Numbered from the stretch's first letter, positions 1 to 7,038 are shown. The stretch is 14,152 nucleotides of DNA from Clostridiaceae bacterium (GCA_016295895.1 JAEDKI010000029.1:1-14152), one strand, 5' to 3'. Numbers and translations: made by a program. The notes: a model not told the origin generated them from the sequence alone.

Positions 1-33
1 ATGAAAGAAAAGCTGAATCAGAAGGATTCTTGA
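1..33 (+). CDS. Possible C-terminal tail of an upstream gene (partial)
   Basis: The frame is open from the first base of the window and ends at TGA (31-33), giving a lysine-rich tail. Only four bases separate this stop from the ATG of the acetyltransferase at 38, the spacing expected inside an operon. It begins with ATG at base 1, so a ten-codon mini-ORF cannot be excluded, but a truncated upstream gene is more likely. Nothing can be said about its function. Confidence 0.4.
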   Translation: MKEKLNQKDS

Positions 34-37
34 TAAC

Positions 38-610
38 ATGGATGATAAAATAAAAATCCGCCTTGCCCGCCCGGAAGATGCGGGCGAACTGCTTGCAATC
101 TATGCCCCTTATGTTGAAGAAACGGCGGTAACCTTTGAATGTTCCGTTCCGTCGGCAGAGGAATTCAGACAGCGTATAGTTGAAATTCAGAAAAAATATC
201 CTTATCTTGTTGCGGAGCTTGACGGAGAAGCCGTCGGCTATGCCTATGCCTCGGCTTTCAAGGGCAGAGCGGCATACGACTGGTCGGTTGAATCCTCGGT
301 CTATGTCCGCAGGGATAAAAAGCGGCTCGGAATCGGGCGAAAGCTCTATGAAGAGCTTGAAAAATGCCTTTCCGCTCAAGGAATCCGAAACATCAACGCC
401 TGCATTGCCTGCCCCGAGCGGGAGGATGAATATCTGACCGCCGACAGCATCAGATTTCACGAAAAACTCGGCTTTGCCTCCGTCGGAATCTTTCATTCCT
501 GCGCCTGCAAATTCGGCAGGTGGTATAATATGACCTGGATGGAAAAGCACATCGGTGCTCACGAAGAAAACCCCGACCCGATAATACTTTTCCCCGATGT
601 AAAAAGCTGA
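38..610 (+). CDS. GNAT-family N-acetyltransferase (phosphinothricin acetyltransferase/YncA-like)
   Basis: This is a 190-residue, probably cytosolic acetyl-CoA-dependent N-acetyltransferase. The start resembles the MAT/Pat subgroup: an early R-x-A-R-P-E-D-A segment and an IYAPYVEETAVTFE stretch near residues 21-34. The acetyl-CoA binding motif A is visible at about residues 86-106, with the RLGIG pyrophosphate loop (96-100). It is followed by a motif-B-like SIRFHEKLGF segment (137-146) and a C-terminal RWYNMTWMEK strand (161-170). Family members acetylate amines such as phosphinothricin, methionine sulfoximine or sulfone, or other small amino compounds; the substrate here cannot be read from sequence. 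A weak ribosome binding site (AGAAGGA, 20-26) lies 11 nt upstream. The gene sits four bases after a probable upstream gene, so it is likely the last gene of an operon, and it converges on the P-type ATPase. Confidence 0.88.
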   Translation: MDDKIKIRLARPEDAGELLAIYAPYVEETAVTFECSVPSAEEFRQRIVEIQKKYPYLVAELDGEAVGYAYASAFKGRAAYDWSVESSVYVRRDKKRLGIGRKLYEELEKCLSAQGIRNINACIACPEREDEYLTADSIRFHEKLGFASVGIFHSCACKFGRWYNMTWMEKHIGAHEENPDPIILFPDVKS

Positions 611-648
611 AAAACCGGACTGCCGCATGTGAGCGACAGCCCGGTTTT
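611..648. terminator. Bidirectional intrinsic terminator between convergent genes
   Basis: The arms AAAACCGG-A-CTG-C-CGC and GCG-A-CAG-C-CCGGTTTT form a long stem with two imperfect positions. On the + strand these are A-C mismatches; on the - strand they become G-U pairs, so the hairpin is tighter in RNA from the ATPase. T-rich tracts follow on both sides (TTTTCTTGATTATTTT on +; TTTTTCAGCTTTTT on -). It lies between the acetyltransferase stop (610) and the ATPase stop (664). Confidence 0.85.
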
Positions 649-663
649 CTTGATTATTTTCTT

Positions 664-3354
664 TTAATTCTTTTTCTTTGCAGAAAGTCTCTGGAAGAAC
701 TTGACTATTTCTACAAGCGGAATAATGCTGATTGCAAGGCCGATTGAAATTCCGTATTCGGTCAAACCGATGGGAGTAAAACCGAAAGCGTTTGCAAGCG
801 GGTCAATCTCAATGATTGCGGTTGTCAGAACGAGCGAAGCAACCATGGCGGCAAACAGAGCCTTATTGTGTGACTTCTGACCGAACGACATTGCAAGAAC
901 CGAGCCTCTCTGAGAACGCATATTGAATGAATGGAAGATTTCGCACATTGACATTGTCAGGAACGCCATCGTCATGCCGTCATTGCATTCCGCAATGTTC
1001 ATAAACGCCCATTTTCCCGTCTCCATGAATTCGCCGATAAAGAATGCGGCAAGCGTGAGCAGGGTAACAAGAACGCCCTGATAGAAAACATCGAACGCCA
1101 TTCCGCCGGCAAAAACGCCGTCCTTGCTGTTTCTGGGCTTGCGGTTCATGATATCCCTTTCGGGCTTTTCAAGACCGAGCGCAAGAGCAGGGAAGCAGTC
1201 GGTGACAAGATTTATAAACAGCAGGTGAACGGGCTTGAGAATCGTGAAATTCAGAATTGCCGCCGTGAATACCGAAAGAACCTCGGAAAGGTTTGAACCG
1301 AGCAGGAACTGAATAGCCTTGCGGATATTGTCATAGATTCGTCTGCCCTCGGAAACTGCCGTAACTATCGTTGCAAAGTTATCGTCGGCGAGAACCATAT
1401 CGGCAACATTCTTTGTAACATCCGTGCCGGTGATGCCCATGCCTACGCCGATATCTGCGCTCTTGATTGAGGGAGCGTCGTTAACGCCGTCGCCCGTCAT
1501 GGCGGTTATCATGCCTCTGTCACGCCAGGCGTTGACGATTCTCGTTTTATGTTCGGGCTGAACCCTTGCATAAACACGGTACTGAGTGACCTTCTCTTTG
1601 AAATCCTCGTCGCTTATCTCGTCGAGCTGAGCGCCGGTTATGGCGTGGGAAGCATCATCGATGATGCCCAGCTCAAGCGCAATCGCAACTGCGGTGTCCT
1701 TGTGGTCTCCGGTTATCATAATCGGAATTATGCCTGCGCTTCTGCATTCTTCAATCGCCGCCTTGACTTCGGGACGAACCGGGTCAATCATGCCCGTCAG
1801 ACCGATGAAAACAAGGTCGTTTTCAAGCGCTTCGGGCGAATAATCCGCAGGAGCGGAGTCATATTTTCTGAACGAAACCGCAAGCACTCTCAGAGCCTTG
1901 TCCGCCATTCTCTTGTTGTCGGCGGCTATGCTTGCTCTGATTTCGTCAGTCAGGGGAACTATGTTGCCGTCAACAAGTGCATGGGTGCATTTTTTGAGAA
2001 TCTCGTCGGGAGCGCCCTTAGTGTACTGAACAATGCCGTCGGTAGTCTGATGAACGGTTGACATCATCTTTCTGCCCGAATCGAACGGTGCTTCGCCGAT
2101 TCTCGGGCTGTTCGCCGTAAGGTCGTTTTTGTTGAAGCCGAGCGTGTTTGCATAGGCAACGAGAGCGGCTTCGGTCGGCTCGCCCGTAACAGCGCCGTCG
2201 GCGTCAATTTCTGCGTCACAGCACAGAGCCATAGCCTTTGCGATAAGCGGTTCATCGTCGCCGTAGTGGTCAACGACCGTCATTTTATTCTGAGTGAGCG
2301 TGCCCGTTTTATCCGAGCAGATTATCTGAGCACAGCCGAGCGTTTCAACGGCGGTGAGCTTTCTGATAATCGCATTTTTCTTTGACATATTCGTAACGCC
2401 GATAGAAAGAACTATCGTAACAACCGCCGCAAGACCCTCGGGAATGGCGGCAACCGCAAGCGAAACGGCAATCATAAAGCTGTCAAGAATCAGATGGAAG
2501 CCGAGAGCCTCGCCTCTGACATAAGCGGCTATAACCTGGAACGCAAAGATGAAAACGCAGATGCCGAGCACAAGCCATGTCAGAATCTTTGAAAGCTGAT
2601 TGAGCTTTATCTGAAGCGGGGTTTCGCCATCCTCAGCCTGAGCGATTGCGTTGGCAATCTTGCCCATTTCGGTGTTCATGCCCGTCTCAACAACAACCGC
2701 CTTGCCTCTGCCGTAAACAACGGTTGAACCCATATAAGCCATGTTTTTTCTGTCGCCGAGAGGAACCTCGCCCTTTTCGCCGCCTTTGAGCAGAGCGATG
2801 ATTTTGTCAACGGGAACGGATTCGCCCGTCAGAGCGGCTTCTTCGATTTTCATGCTGGCGCACTCGAAAATACGGCAGTCTGCGGGAACTGCATCGCCCG
2901 CCTCAAGGATTATAACATCGCCGACAACAAGATCTTCGCTGCGGACAGATACTATTTTTCCGTCACGCAGAACCTTTGAAGTTGCCGCAGACATTTCCTG
3001 AAGCGCTTCGATTGCGGCTTCTGCCTTGCTCTCCTGCAAAACGCCGAGAACAGCGTTAATCAGAACAACGATTGCGATTATTACCGTGTCGGTCGGGAAA
3101 TAATTGCTTCCCGCAGCCGATGCTTCAAAATATTCCGTGAATGCGGAAATAACCGCCGCAACAATAAGAATGATGATCATGGGGTCGGAAAGCTGCTCTA
3201 AGAAACGCTTGAGCATTGACTTTTTCTTTCCCTCATCAAGCTTATTCTTGCCGTTTTCGCTCAGTCTTTTTTCAGCTTCGGCGGTTGTCAAGCCGTTTTC
3301 GGAGCTTTTGACATGAGAAAAAACCGTCTCTACCTGTTCAAGATAGAACTTCAT
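664..3354 (-). CDS. P-type cation-transporting ATPase (P2A Ca2+-ATPase-like; probable Mn2+/Ca2+ exporter)
   Basis: The protein has 896 residues, full length for a bacterial SERCA-type pump. In order it shows: an N-terminal cation-ATPase domain; the TGES dephosphorylation loop (176-179); the M4 ion-site motif as IPEGLAA (304-310, where most relatives have PEGLP); the phosphorylation site DKTGTLT with Asp348; the nucleotide-binding KGAPD (446-450); TGD (548-550); and hinge motif GDGVND (621-626). M5 carries SNLSE (687-691) and M6 NLVTD (715-719), so the Asn, Glu and Asp ligands of a Ca2+-type site are kept. The M8 region reads MSMCEIF and seems to lack the SERCA Glu908 equivalent. The family hydrolyses ATP to export Ca2+ or Mn2+ across the cytoplasmic membrane. 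The Mn2+ riboswitch upstream argues for Mn2+ as a physiological substrate, as in Lactococcus YoaB and pneumococcal MgtA. Start: ATG at 3354 with AAAGGG ten bases upstream. Confidence 0.93.
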   Translation of the reverse strand: MKFYLEQVETVFSHVKSSENGLTTAEAEKRLSENGKNKLDEGKKKSMLKRFLEQLSDPMIIILIVAAVISAFTEYFEASAAGSNYFPTDTVIIAIVVLINAVLGVLQESKAEAAIEALQEMSAATSKVLRDGKIVSVRSEDLVVGDVIILEAGDAVPADCRIFECASMKIEEAALTGESVPVDKIIALLKGGEKGEVPLGDRKNMAYMGSTVVYGRGKAVVVETGMNTEMGKIANAIAQAEDGETPLQIKLNQLSKILTWLVLGICVFIFAFQVIAAYVRGEALGFHLILDSFMIAVSLAVAAIPEGLAAVVTIVLSIGVTNMSKKNAIIRKLTAVETLGCAQIICSDKTGTLTQNKMTVVDHYGDDEPLIAKAMALCCDAEIDADGAVTGEPTEAALVAYANTLGFNKNDLTANSPRIGEAPFDSGRKMMSTVHQTTDGIVQYTKGAPDEILKKCTHALVDGNIVPLTDEIRASIAADNKRMADKALRVLAVSFRKYDSAPADYSPEALENDLVFIGLTGMIDPVRPEVKAAIEECRSAGIIPIMITGDHKDTAVAIALELGIIDDASHAITGAQLDEISDEDFKEKVTQYRVYARVQPEHKTRIVNAWRDRGMITAMTGDGVNDAPSIKSADIGVGMGITGTDVTKNVADMVLADDNFATIVTAVSEGRRIYDNIRKAIQFLLGSNLSEVLSVFTAAILNFTILKPVHLLFINLVTDCFPALALGLEKPERDIMNRKPRNSKDGVFAGGMAFDVFYQGVLVTLLTLAAFFIGEFMETGKWAFMNIAECNDGMTMAFLTMSMCEIFHSFNMRSQRGSVLAMSFGQKSHNKALFAAMVASLVLTTAIIEIDPLANAFGFTPIGLTEYGISIGLAISIIPLVEIVKFFQRLSAKKKN

Positions 3355-3420
3355 TTGGTTTCAACCCTTTCTTTTATTTTTTGATTTGTTTTATAATTAA
3401 ACCATATTTATATAGTTTTG

Positions 3421-3536
3421 CGTGGGTTCTTATTCGCCCTTGGCGAATTGGTTCGTCGAGGACGCCGAACCCTACGGATTTATCGTGATTTTGTTCGTTT
3501 TCAGGCGGCAACCGTAGGGGACGGGTTGCCCGTTCT
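3421..3536. repeat. Palindromic repeat-like segment in the ATPase leader
   Basis: This non-coding stretch lies between the riboswitch terminator and the ATPase start. It contains a cluster of inverted repeats: ATTCGCC/GGCGAAT (3432-3438 with 3442-3448), GGTTCG/CGAACC (3450-3455 with 3466-3471), CCCTACGG/CCGTAGGG (3470-3477 with 3512-3519), and ACGGG/CCCGT (3521-3525 with 3529-3533). It is more GC-rich than the AT-rich bases beside it. The composition and folding suggest a dispersed intergenic repeat or MITE-like element, but there is no second copy in this window, so repeat status is inferred. No convincing gene lies here. Confidence 0.45.
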
Positions 3537-3565
3537 GCATAAAACAATCGGTTTACCTTATAATA

Positions 3566-3611
3566 TCAAAAAGACCTTTGACAAAGTGCGGAACACTCTG
3601 TCAAAGGTCTT
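3566..3611 (-). terminator. Riboswitch-controlled intrinsic terminator (expression platform)
   Basis: Perfect 13-bp arms (3571-3583 and 3599-3611) extend inward with one mismatch by AGTG/CACT around a CGGAA loop. On the - strand the stem ends in GGTC followed by TTTTTG, a classic U tract. The 5' arm in RNA is AAGACCUUUGACA, the same bases that form the 3' side of the riboswitch closing helix (GCAAGACCUUUG). Aptamer folding and termination are therefore mutually exclusive: ligand binding should prevent termination and turn the ATPase on. Confidence 0.88.
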
Positions 3612-3707
3612 GCTTCCAAAAAATCGGGCCGACGCCAGATGCCCTTTGGGCAACGGGTGTTGACAATCGGCTCGGGGCATGCCCCTAAAGCTACTCCCCT
3701 TCAACTT
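3597..3707 (-). promoter_or_regulatory. yybP-ykoY (Mn2+) riboswitch aptamer
   Basis: Read on the - strand, the leader begins with AAGGGGAGTAGC (around 3690-3701). It continues through GTCAACA and a hairpin-rich centre, including GGGGCATGCCCC (3674-3685) and TTGCCCAAAGGGCA, and closes with GCAAGACCTTTG (about 3601-3612). The opening GGGGAGUAGC and closing GCAAGACCUUU blocks are the hallmark conserved strands of the yybP-ykoY family. That family senses Mn2+ and commonly controls TerC-family exporters and P-type ATPases. The aptamer starts a few bases after the predicted transcription start and feeds into the overlapping terminator, with the ATPase as the only downstream gene. The identification rests on conserved strands recognised by eye, not on a covariance-model score. 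Confidence 0.9.
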
Positions 3708-3716
3708 TACAAGATT

Positions 3717-3745
3717 ATTGTATCATACAGGAATTAAGGTGTCAA
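3717..3745 (-). promoter_or_regulatory. Sigma-A promoter for the riboswitch-ATPase transcript
   Basis: On the - strand, TTGACA (3745-3740) and TACAAT (3722-3717) are separated by exactly 17 bases. The predicted start near 3710 lies just before the conserved aptamer strand, which fits a riboswitch transcript beginning almost at its first helix. Confidence 0.88.
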
Positions 3746-3746
3746 T

Positions 3747-3778
3747 GGGACAGAACAAAAAATCTGTCCCCATTTTTT
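3747..3778 (+). terminator. Terminator-like hairpin GGGACAGA/TCTGTCCC with T tract
   Basis: The arms at 3747-3754 and 3763-3770 pair perfectly around ACAAAAAA and are followed by CATTTTTT, so the element looks like an intrinsic terminator on the + strand. No convincing + strand gene precedes it. Read from the - strand it lies just after the stop of the gene ending at 3784, but there the T run falls in the loop rather than after the stem, so it would be a poor terminator in that direction. It sits directly upstream of the -35 box of the ATPase promoter. Confidence 0.55.
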
Positions 3779-3783
3779 CGCCG

Positions 3784-4671
3784 TTACGGCGCATAAAATC
3801 CGCCGAGGCTTTCAACAAAGCCCGTGCAAAGCTCTTTATACATATATTGCTCGTATTTTTCTTTATCGGTAAGATTTACCGATTCATTGCTGCTGTTATA
3901 AATGTCGGGGAAGCGCTTCTGACCCTCGCCGCTGAAGCGGACAAGATCCGTTTCTGCATAACCGTCTGCAATGACGGAATCCATGGCGGCGTTGAGGTCG
4001 GCTATCTCTCCCTGAACCTCTTTTATCATATAGTTGAGCAGATATGCGTTCCCTGCGTTCGGTGCGGTGGAAACAAACTCTGAAAGCGAGTTGTTGAGCC
4101 TCTCCCACTCGCTGATTTTACTGCGTTCCTCCGAAACGGTGAACGAAGCGTTCTTGCCCTCGGCATCCTTTGTGTGCAGACGGTTTATTTCCGCAAAAAT
4201 ATCCATAAGGCTCAGAATATCCGAACGCTTTTCTTCATAATTTCGGGTCGCATCCGTTATTGCGGCAAGCGTCTGAGAGAGGGAAACCGCTTCAGATGAA
4301 ATTTTTTCGCCCAAAAGCTCCGGATTCTCGGCAAGCTCTGCGGCGGCTTCATTCCATGAGGAAAGCTTATCGGGATCGTATTCAGAGAGCAAAAGCGGAT
4401 AGCTTTCGTTGATTTCAAGGCGAAGATTAATATATTTTTCAAGCATTTCGGCTTTTTCTCCGCCTGATTTTTCAACAAGCTGACAAGCCTTTGAAAATTC
4501 GTTTCTTTCTGCGCTTTTTTTCGCCAAAGAGAAGAAAATGCTGTTTTTGGAGCATAAAAACGCAACAAGCAGAACAATGAGGGCAGAAATAACCGAAACC
4601 GCAGCGACAAAAGCCTTTTTGCCGCCGTGATTTTCACGGTATCCGGTTGTTCCCGTTCTCTGTTCTCTCAT
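3784..4671 (-). CDS. Hypothetical membrane-anchored helical protein
   Basis: I do not recognise this 295-residue protein. It has a short basic N terminus and one strong hydrophobic helix (about residues 20-40). A long, charged, mostly helical region follows, rich in Glu, Lys, Ser and Leu with coiled-coil character, and then a more polar C terminus ending near FVESLGGFYAP. The likely topology is a single-pass membrane protein with an extracytoplasmic helical domain; no catalytic motif was seen. It is tightly coupled to the serine hydrolase upstream: only 11 bases separate the two genes, and the hydrolase stop (TGAGG) overlaps the GAGG ribosome binding site that sets the ATG at 4671. A role linked to the hydrolase is plausible but is inferred from position only. 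Confidence 0.72.
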   Translation of the reverse strand: MREQRTGTTGYRENHGGKKAFVAAVSVISALIVLLVAFLCSKNSIFFSLAKKSAERNEFSKACQLVEKSGGEKAEMLEKYINLRLEINESYPLLLSEYDPDKLSSWNEAAAELAENPELLGEKISSEAVSLSQTLAAITDATRNYEEKRSDILSLMDIFAEINRLHTKDAEGKNASFTVSEERSKISEWERLNNSLSEFVSTAPNAGNAYLLNYMIKEVQGEIADLNAAMDSVIADGYAETDLVRFSGEGQKRFPDIYNSSNESVNLTDKEKYEQYMYKELCTGFVESLGGFYAP

Positions 4672-4682
4672 ATGTTCCGTCC

Positions 4683-6266
4683 TCAGATAATTTTTCCGGA
4701 CAGCGGAGCTTCCGCCACGGCGTCAAGCTTCATTATTACCTTTTCGCCAAGCTCGGCTAAGTTTTCCGTCGGCATAAACGACGCCGCAAAGCCCTTGACA
4801 TTATCCGCAATGGTTGAAAGCGGCGGATTGCTTGAGGGATAAAGCGTTACATTTTTGCCGTTGAATACAAGCTTTATTCTTCTTTCGCAGATTGATTCAA
4901 TCGGTCTCATGCGGATTTCAAGAGTGTTCTCGTCCTCCCATGCGGCGGTTGAAACTGCGGTAAGGTCGATTCCGCCGAGGCGGATTTTGCTGTAGCGGTC
5001 AACGCCGTCCATGCCGCAGTGAATTTTGTTATGTTCCTTGCCCTCGTCCCATGTCATCGTGCATTCATTCTCTGCAAATTCAAGAATCACATTGTCGATA
5101 TTGCCCGCTCTGTTAGCTGACATATAAACCACGGCAAGCGGCAGCATTGAAAGCGGCCAGCCGATTGCATTGAGCACGTGATTTTTGGCAAAATGAATTA
5201 TTCTGCCCTTGATGAATTCCTCGGTAACGCTTCTCGGCGCTGCGGGGAGCGATTCAAGGGGCTTGAAGCTCAGTTCTTTAACCGCATCCTGCGGTTCGGT
5301 TTCGCTTTCCTCAACAAAAATTGCGGGGAAATGGCGGTATAAGCAGTCTCTTGTTTTTTCTTCAAAAACCTCGCTGCAGGTCATAATGACCGCCGCATCA
5401 TACTTGTTGAAAACAAAGCCGAACTGTGAAAACATTCCGTCTGCACGGAAGCTTTCGCCGTCTCTGTTTCTCCAGAAGAAAAATCCGTAGCCATCGGTGC
5501 TGTCTCTCTCGGAGTTCTGCGGATTTTCAACCTGCTTTTTCGTTGCTTCCTCAACATACCATGCGGGGATAACCTGCTTGCCGCAGAACTTTCCGCCCTG
5601 CTGAATGCAGAGAATGAAGCGGGTAAGCTCCTCGGTCGTTATGAACAGACCCCAGCCGCCTGCGGGATTGCCCTCAAAATCGGACTCCCAGAACGGTCTG
5701 CGGGTTATGCCGAGCGGCTCAAAAAGCCTCGGCATGAGATAATCGAGCATATTCTGCCCCGTCAGTCTCTTGATAATCGCACTGCACATATAAGTATTTT
5801 CGCTGATGTAACGCCAGCCCTCGCCCGGAGCGAAAGCCCATTTCGACTCAAAGAACTGCTTGACCCAGTTCCCCTTTGTTTTGTCGCTGAAAACGCTGAC
5901 ATCCTTGCCCGCAGTCATGGTTAAAAGGTGGAAAACCGTCATTTTTTCAAGGTTTTCATCGAATTTTTTCGGTCTGAATTCGGGGAAAATATCGATAACC
6001 TTTGTGTCAAGGGTCAGAAGCCCCTCGTCAATCGCAAAACCGATTGCAACCGAAGTGAAGCTCTTGCTGACGGAATACATCGTGTGCGGACTTTTGCTGT
6101 TGTAAGGATAGCGGTAAGCCTCGTGGGCAATCTTGCCGTGGCGGAGTATCAACAGAGAATGCATCTCTATTCCGCTTTCCTCAACATCCTTGATTAATGC
6201 GCTAATCTCTTTTGAACTAACCCCAACCTGTTCAGGGAAATCGGCTCTCGGAATATTTTTATCCAT
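4683..6266 (-). CDS. Beta-lactamase-fold serine hydrolase (class C/EstB-like)
   Basis: The protein has 527 residues. Residues about 15-320 form a serine beta-lactamase/penicillin-binding-protein-like domain. It contains the SxxK motif SVSK (Ser65, Lys68), a second-motif segment WRYISENTYM (151-160, Tyr153 as probable general base), and a GGWGLFIT segment (203-210) typical of this family before a helix. Residues about 350-527 form an extra C-terminal domain, probably beta-rich, as in many long members. Relatives include esterases, D-aminopeptidases and peptidoglycan-active enzymes; the substrate cannot be assigned. No signal peptide is visible, so the enzyme appears cytosolic. The start is supported by AGGAGG seven bases before the ATG at 6266. 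It is the first gene of a two-gene unit with the membrane protein ending at 3784. Confidence 0.86.
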   Translation of the reverse strand: MDKNIPRADFPEQVGVSSKEISALIKDVEESGIEMHSLLILRHGKIAHEAYRYPYNSKSPHTMYSVSKSFTSVAIGFAIDEGLLTLDTKVIDIFPEFRPKKFDENLEKMTVFHLLTMTAGKDVSVFSDKTKGNWVKQFFESKWAFAPGEGWRYISENTYMCSAIIKRLTGQNMLDYLMPRLFEPLGITRRPFWESDFEGNPAGGWGLFITTEELTRFILCIQQGGKFCGKQVIPAWYVEEATKKQVENPQNSERDSTDGYGFFFWRNRDGESFRADGMFSQFGFVFNKYDAAVIMTCSEVFEEKTRDCLYRHFPAIFVEESETEPQDAVKELSFKPLESLPAAPRSVTEEFIKGRIIHFAKNHVLNAIGWPLSMLPLAVVYMSANRAGNIDNVILEFAENECTMTWDEGKEHNKIHCGMDGVDRYSKIRLGGIDLTAVSTAAWEDENTLEIRMRPIESICERRIKLVFNGKNVTLYPSSNPPLSTIADNVKGFAASFMPTENLAELGEKVIMKLDAVAEAPLSGKII

Positions 6267-6317
6267 AGAAACAACCTCCTGTAAAAAATCAGCAAAAATA
6301 TTCTGTTGTATTTATTT

Positions 6318-6323
6318 ATTATA
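6318..6323 (-). promoter_or_regulatory. Probable -10 box upstream of the serine hydrolase
   Basis: TATAAT on the - strand (6323-6318) lies in a very AT-rich stretch about 50 bases before the start codon. No good -35 box is visible at the expected distance, so this is a weaker promoter call than the others in the window. Confidence 0.5.
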
Positions 6324-6372
6324 TCACATCAAAAAAAATAATTAAATAGAAAAATCAAAAAAATCAAAAGAA

Positions 6373-6408
6373 AAATGCGCTGATGCCCGTCAGAGCTTCA
6401 ACGCATTT
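6373..6408 (-). terminator. Intrinsic terminator after pduL
   Basis: The outer arms AAATGCG/CGCATTT (6373-6379 with 6402-6408) enclose an inner CTGA/TCAG stem (6380-6383 with 6390-6393). On the - strand the hairpin is followed by a TTTTTCTTTTG-type tract. It lies 17 bases beyond the pduL stop. Confidence 0.8.
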
Positions 6409-6424
6409 AATAATTATGTAAAAA

Positions 6425-6997
6425 TCAGATAATCTCGCCCATCATGCCGGGAACAGCGCCGCAGGCGTTGGATTCGTCGGTGTCGATATGCATTGCAAGA
6501 GCAAATTTGGGGCTGACTCTGACAACAACATCGTCAAAAACGAGCTTTCTGCCGTTCGAGTCAATCTTAACCGAAACAACCTGCTTATCCTCAAGGCCGT
6601 ATTTCTCGGCATCCTCGGGAGTGGCATGGATATGTCTCTTTGCGGCGATAACTCCGCATTCGATTTCAATTTCGCCTTTGGGGCCGACAAGCTTGCAGGA
6701 GCCGCTGCCCTCAATGTCGCCGCTCTCACGCACGGGAGCGGTAACGCCGATGCTGCGGGCATCGGTGAGCGAAAGCTCAACCTGAGTTGCGGGGCGGATG
6801 GGGCCGAGAATTGAAACTGCGGGGAAGCTTGACTTTGAGCCGACAACGGCAACTCTCTCCTCGCAGGAATACTGACCGGGCTGAGAAAGATCCTTTTTGC
6901 GGGTTAATTCATATCCCTCGCCGAAAAGAATGTCAAGAGCCTCACGGCTGACATGAACATGGCGGGCTGAGGTTTCAACAAGAACTTCTTTTTTCAT
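6425..6997 (-). CDS. pduL: PduL-type phosphate acyltransferase (phosphotransacylase)
   Basis: The enzyme interconverts acyl-CoA and acyl phosphate (propanoyl or acetyl), feeding acetate or propionate kinase and ATP formation. The 190-residue protein shows the family's duplicated core: SARHVHVS (10-17, His13 and His15 as metal ligands), the ILGPIRPATQVELS block (63-76), KRHIHATPEDA (120-130, His122 and His124), and the C-terminal MHIDTDESNA segment (169-178). Together these match the two-Zn2+ PduL fold. It begins almost directly with the catalytic domain and lacks the N-terminal extension that targets PduL to bacterial microcompartments. No shell or diol-dehydratase genes are nearby. A housekeeping cytosolic role in fermentation is therefore more likely than a compartment role. 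The ATG at 6997 has a GGAG ribosome binding site 7-10 bases upstream. The gene is separated from the upstream lipoprotein gene by a terminator hairpin. Confidence 0.93.
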   Translation of the reverse strand: MKKEVLVETSARHVHVSREALDILFGEGYELTRKKDLSQPGQYSCEERVAVVGSKSSFPAVSILGPIRPATQVELSLTDARSIGVTAPVRESGDIEGSGSCKLVGPKGEIEIECGVIAAKRHIHATPEDAEKYGLEDKQVVSVKIDSNGRKLVFDDVVVRVSPKFALAMHIDTDESNACGAVPGMMGEII

Positions 6998-7038
6998 GGA
7001 AAATCTCCTTACTGACAGTAATTTTAAAACGCAAATTT

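Noticed and set aside
1549..2061. Open frame of 170 codons on the + strand inside the ATPase gene
   Set aside because: It lies fully antisense to a conserved, motif-complete ATPase region, has no ribosome binding site, and its translation resembles no family.
3418..3663. Possible small + strand gene upstream of the ATPase
   Set aside because: The frame runs through the palindromic segment, the terminator and the Mn2+ riboswitch on the opposite strand, and is explained by those RNA structures.
3421..3800. CRISPR array suggested by clustered palindromes
   Set aside because: The inverted repeats differ from each other and there are no regularly spaced identical direct repeats.
3679..4083. Open frame of 134 codons on the + strand
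   Set aside because: It crosses the riboswitch promoter and then lies antisense to the membrane protein gene, with no ribosome binding site.
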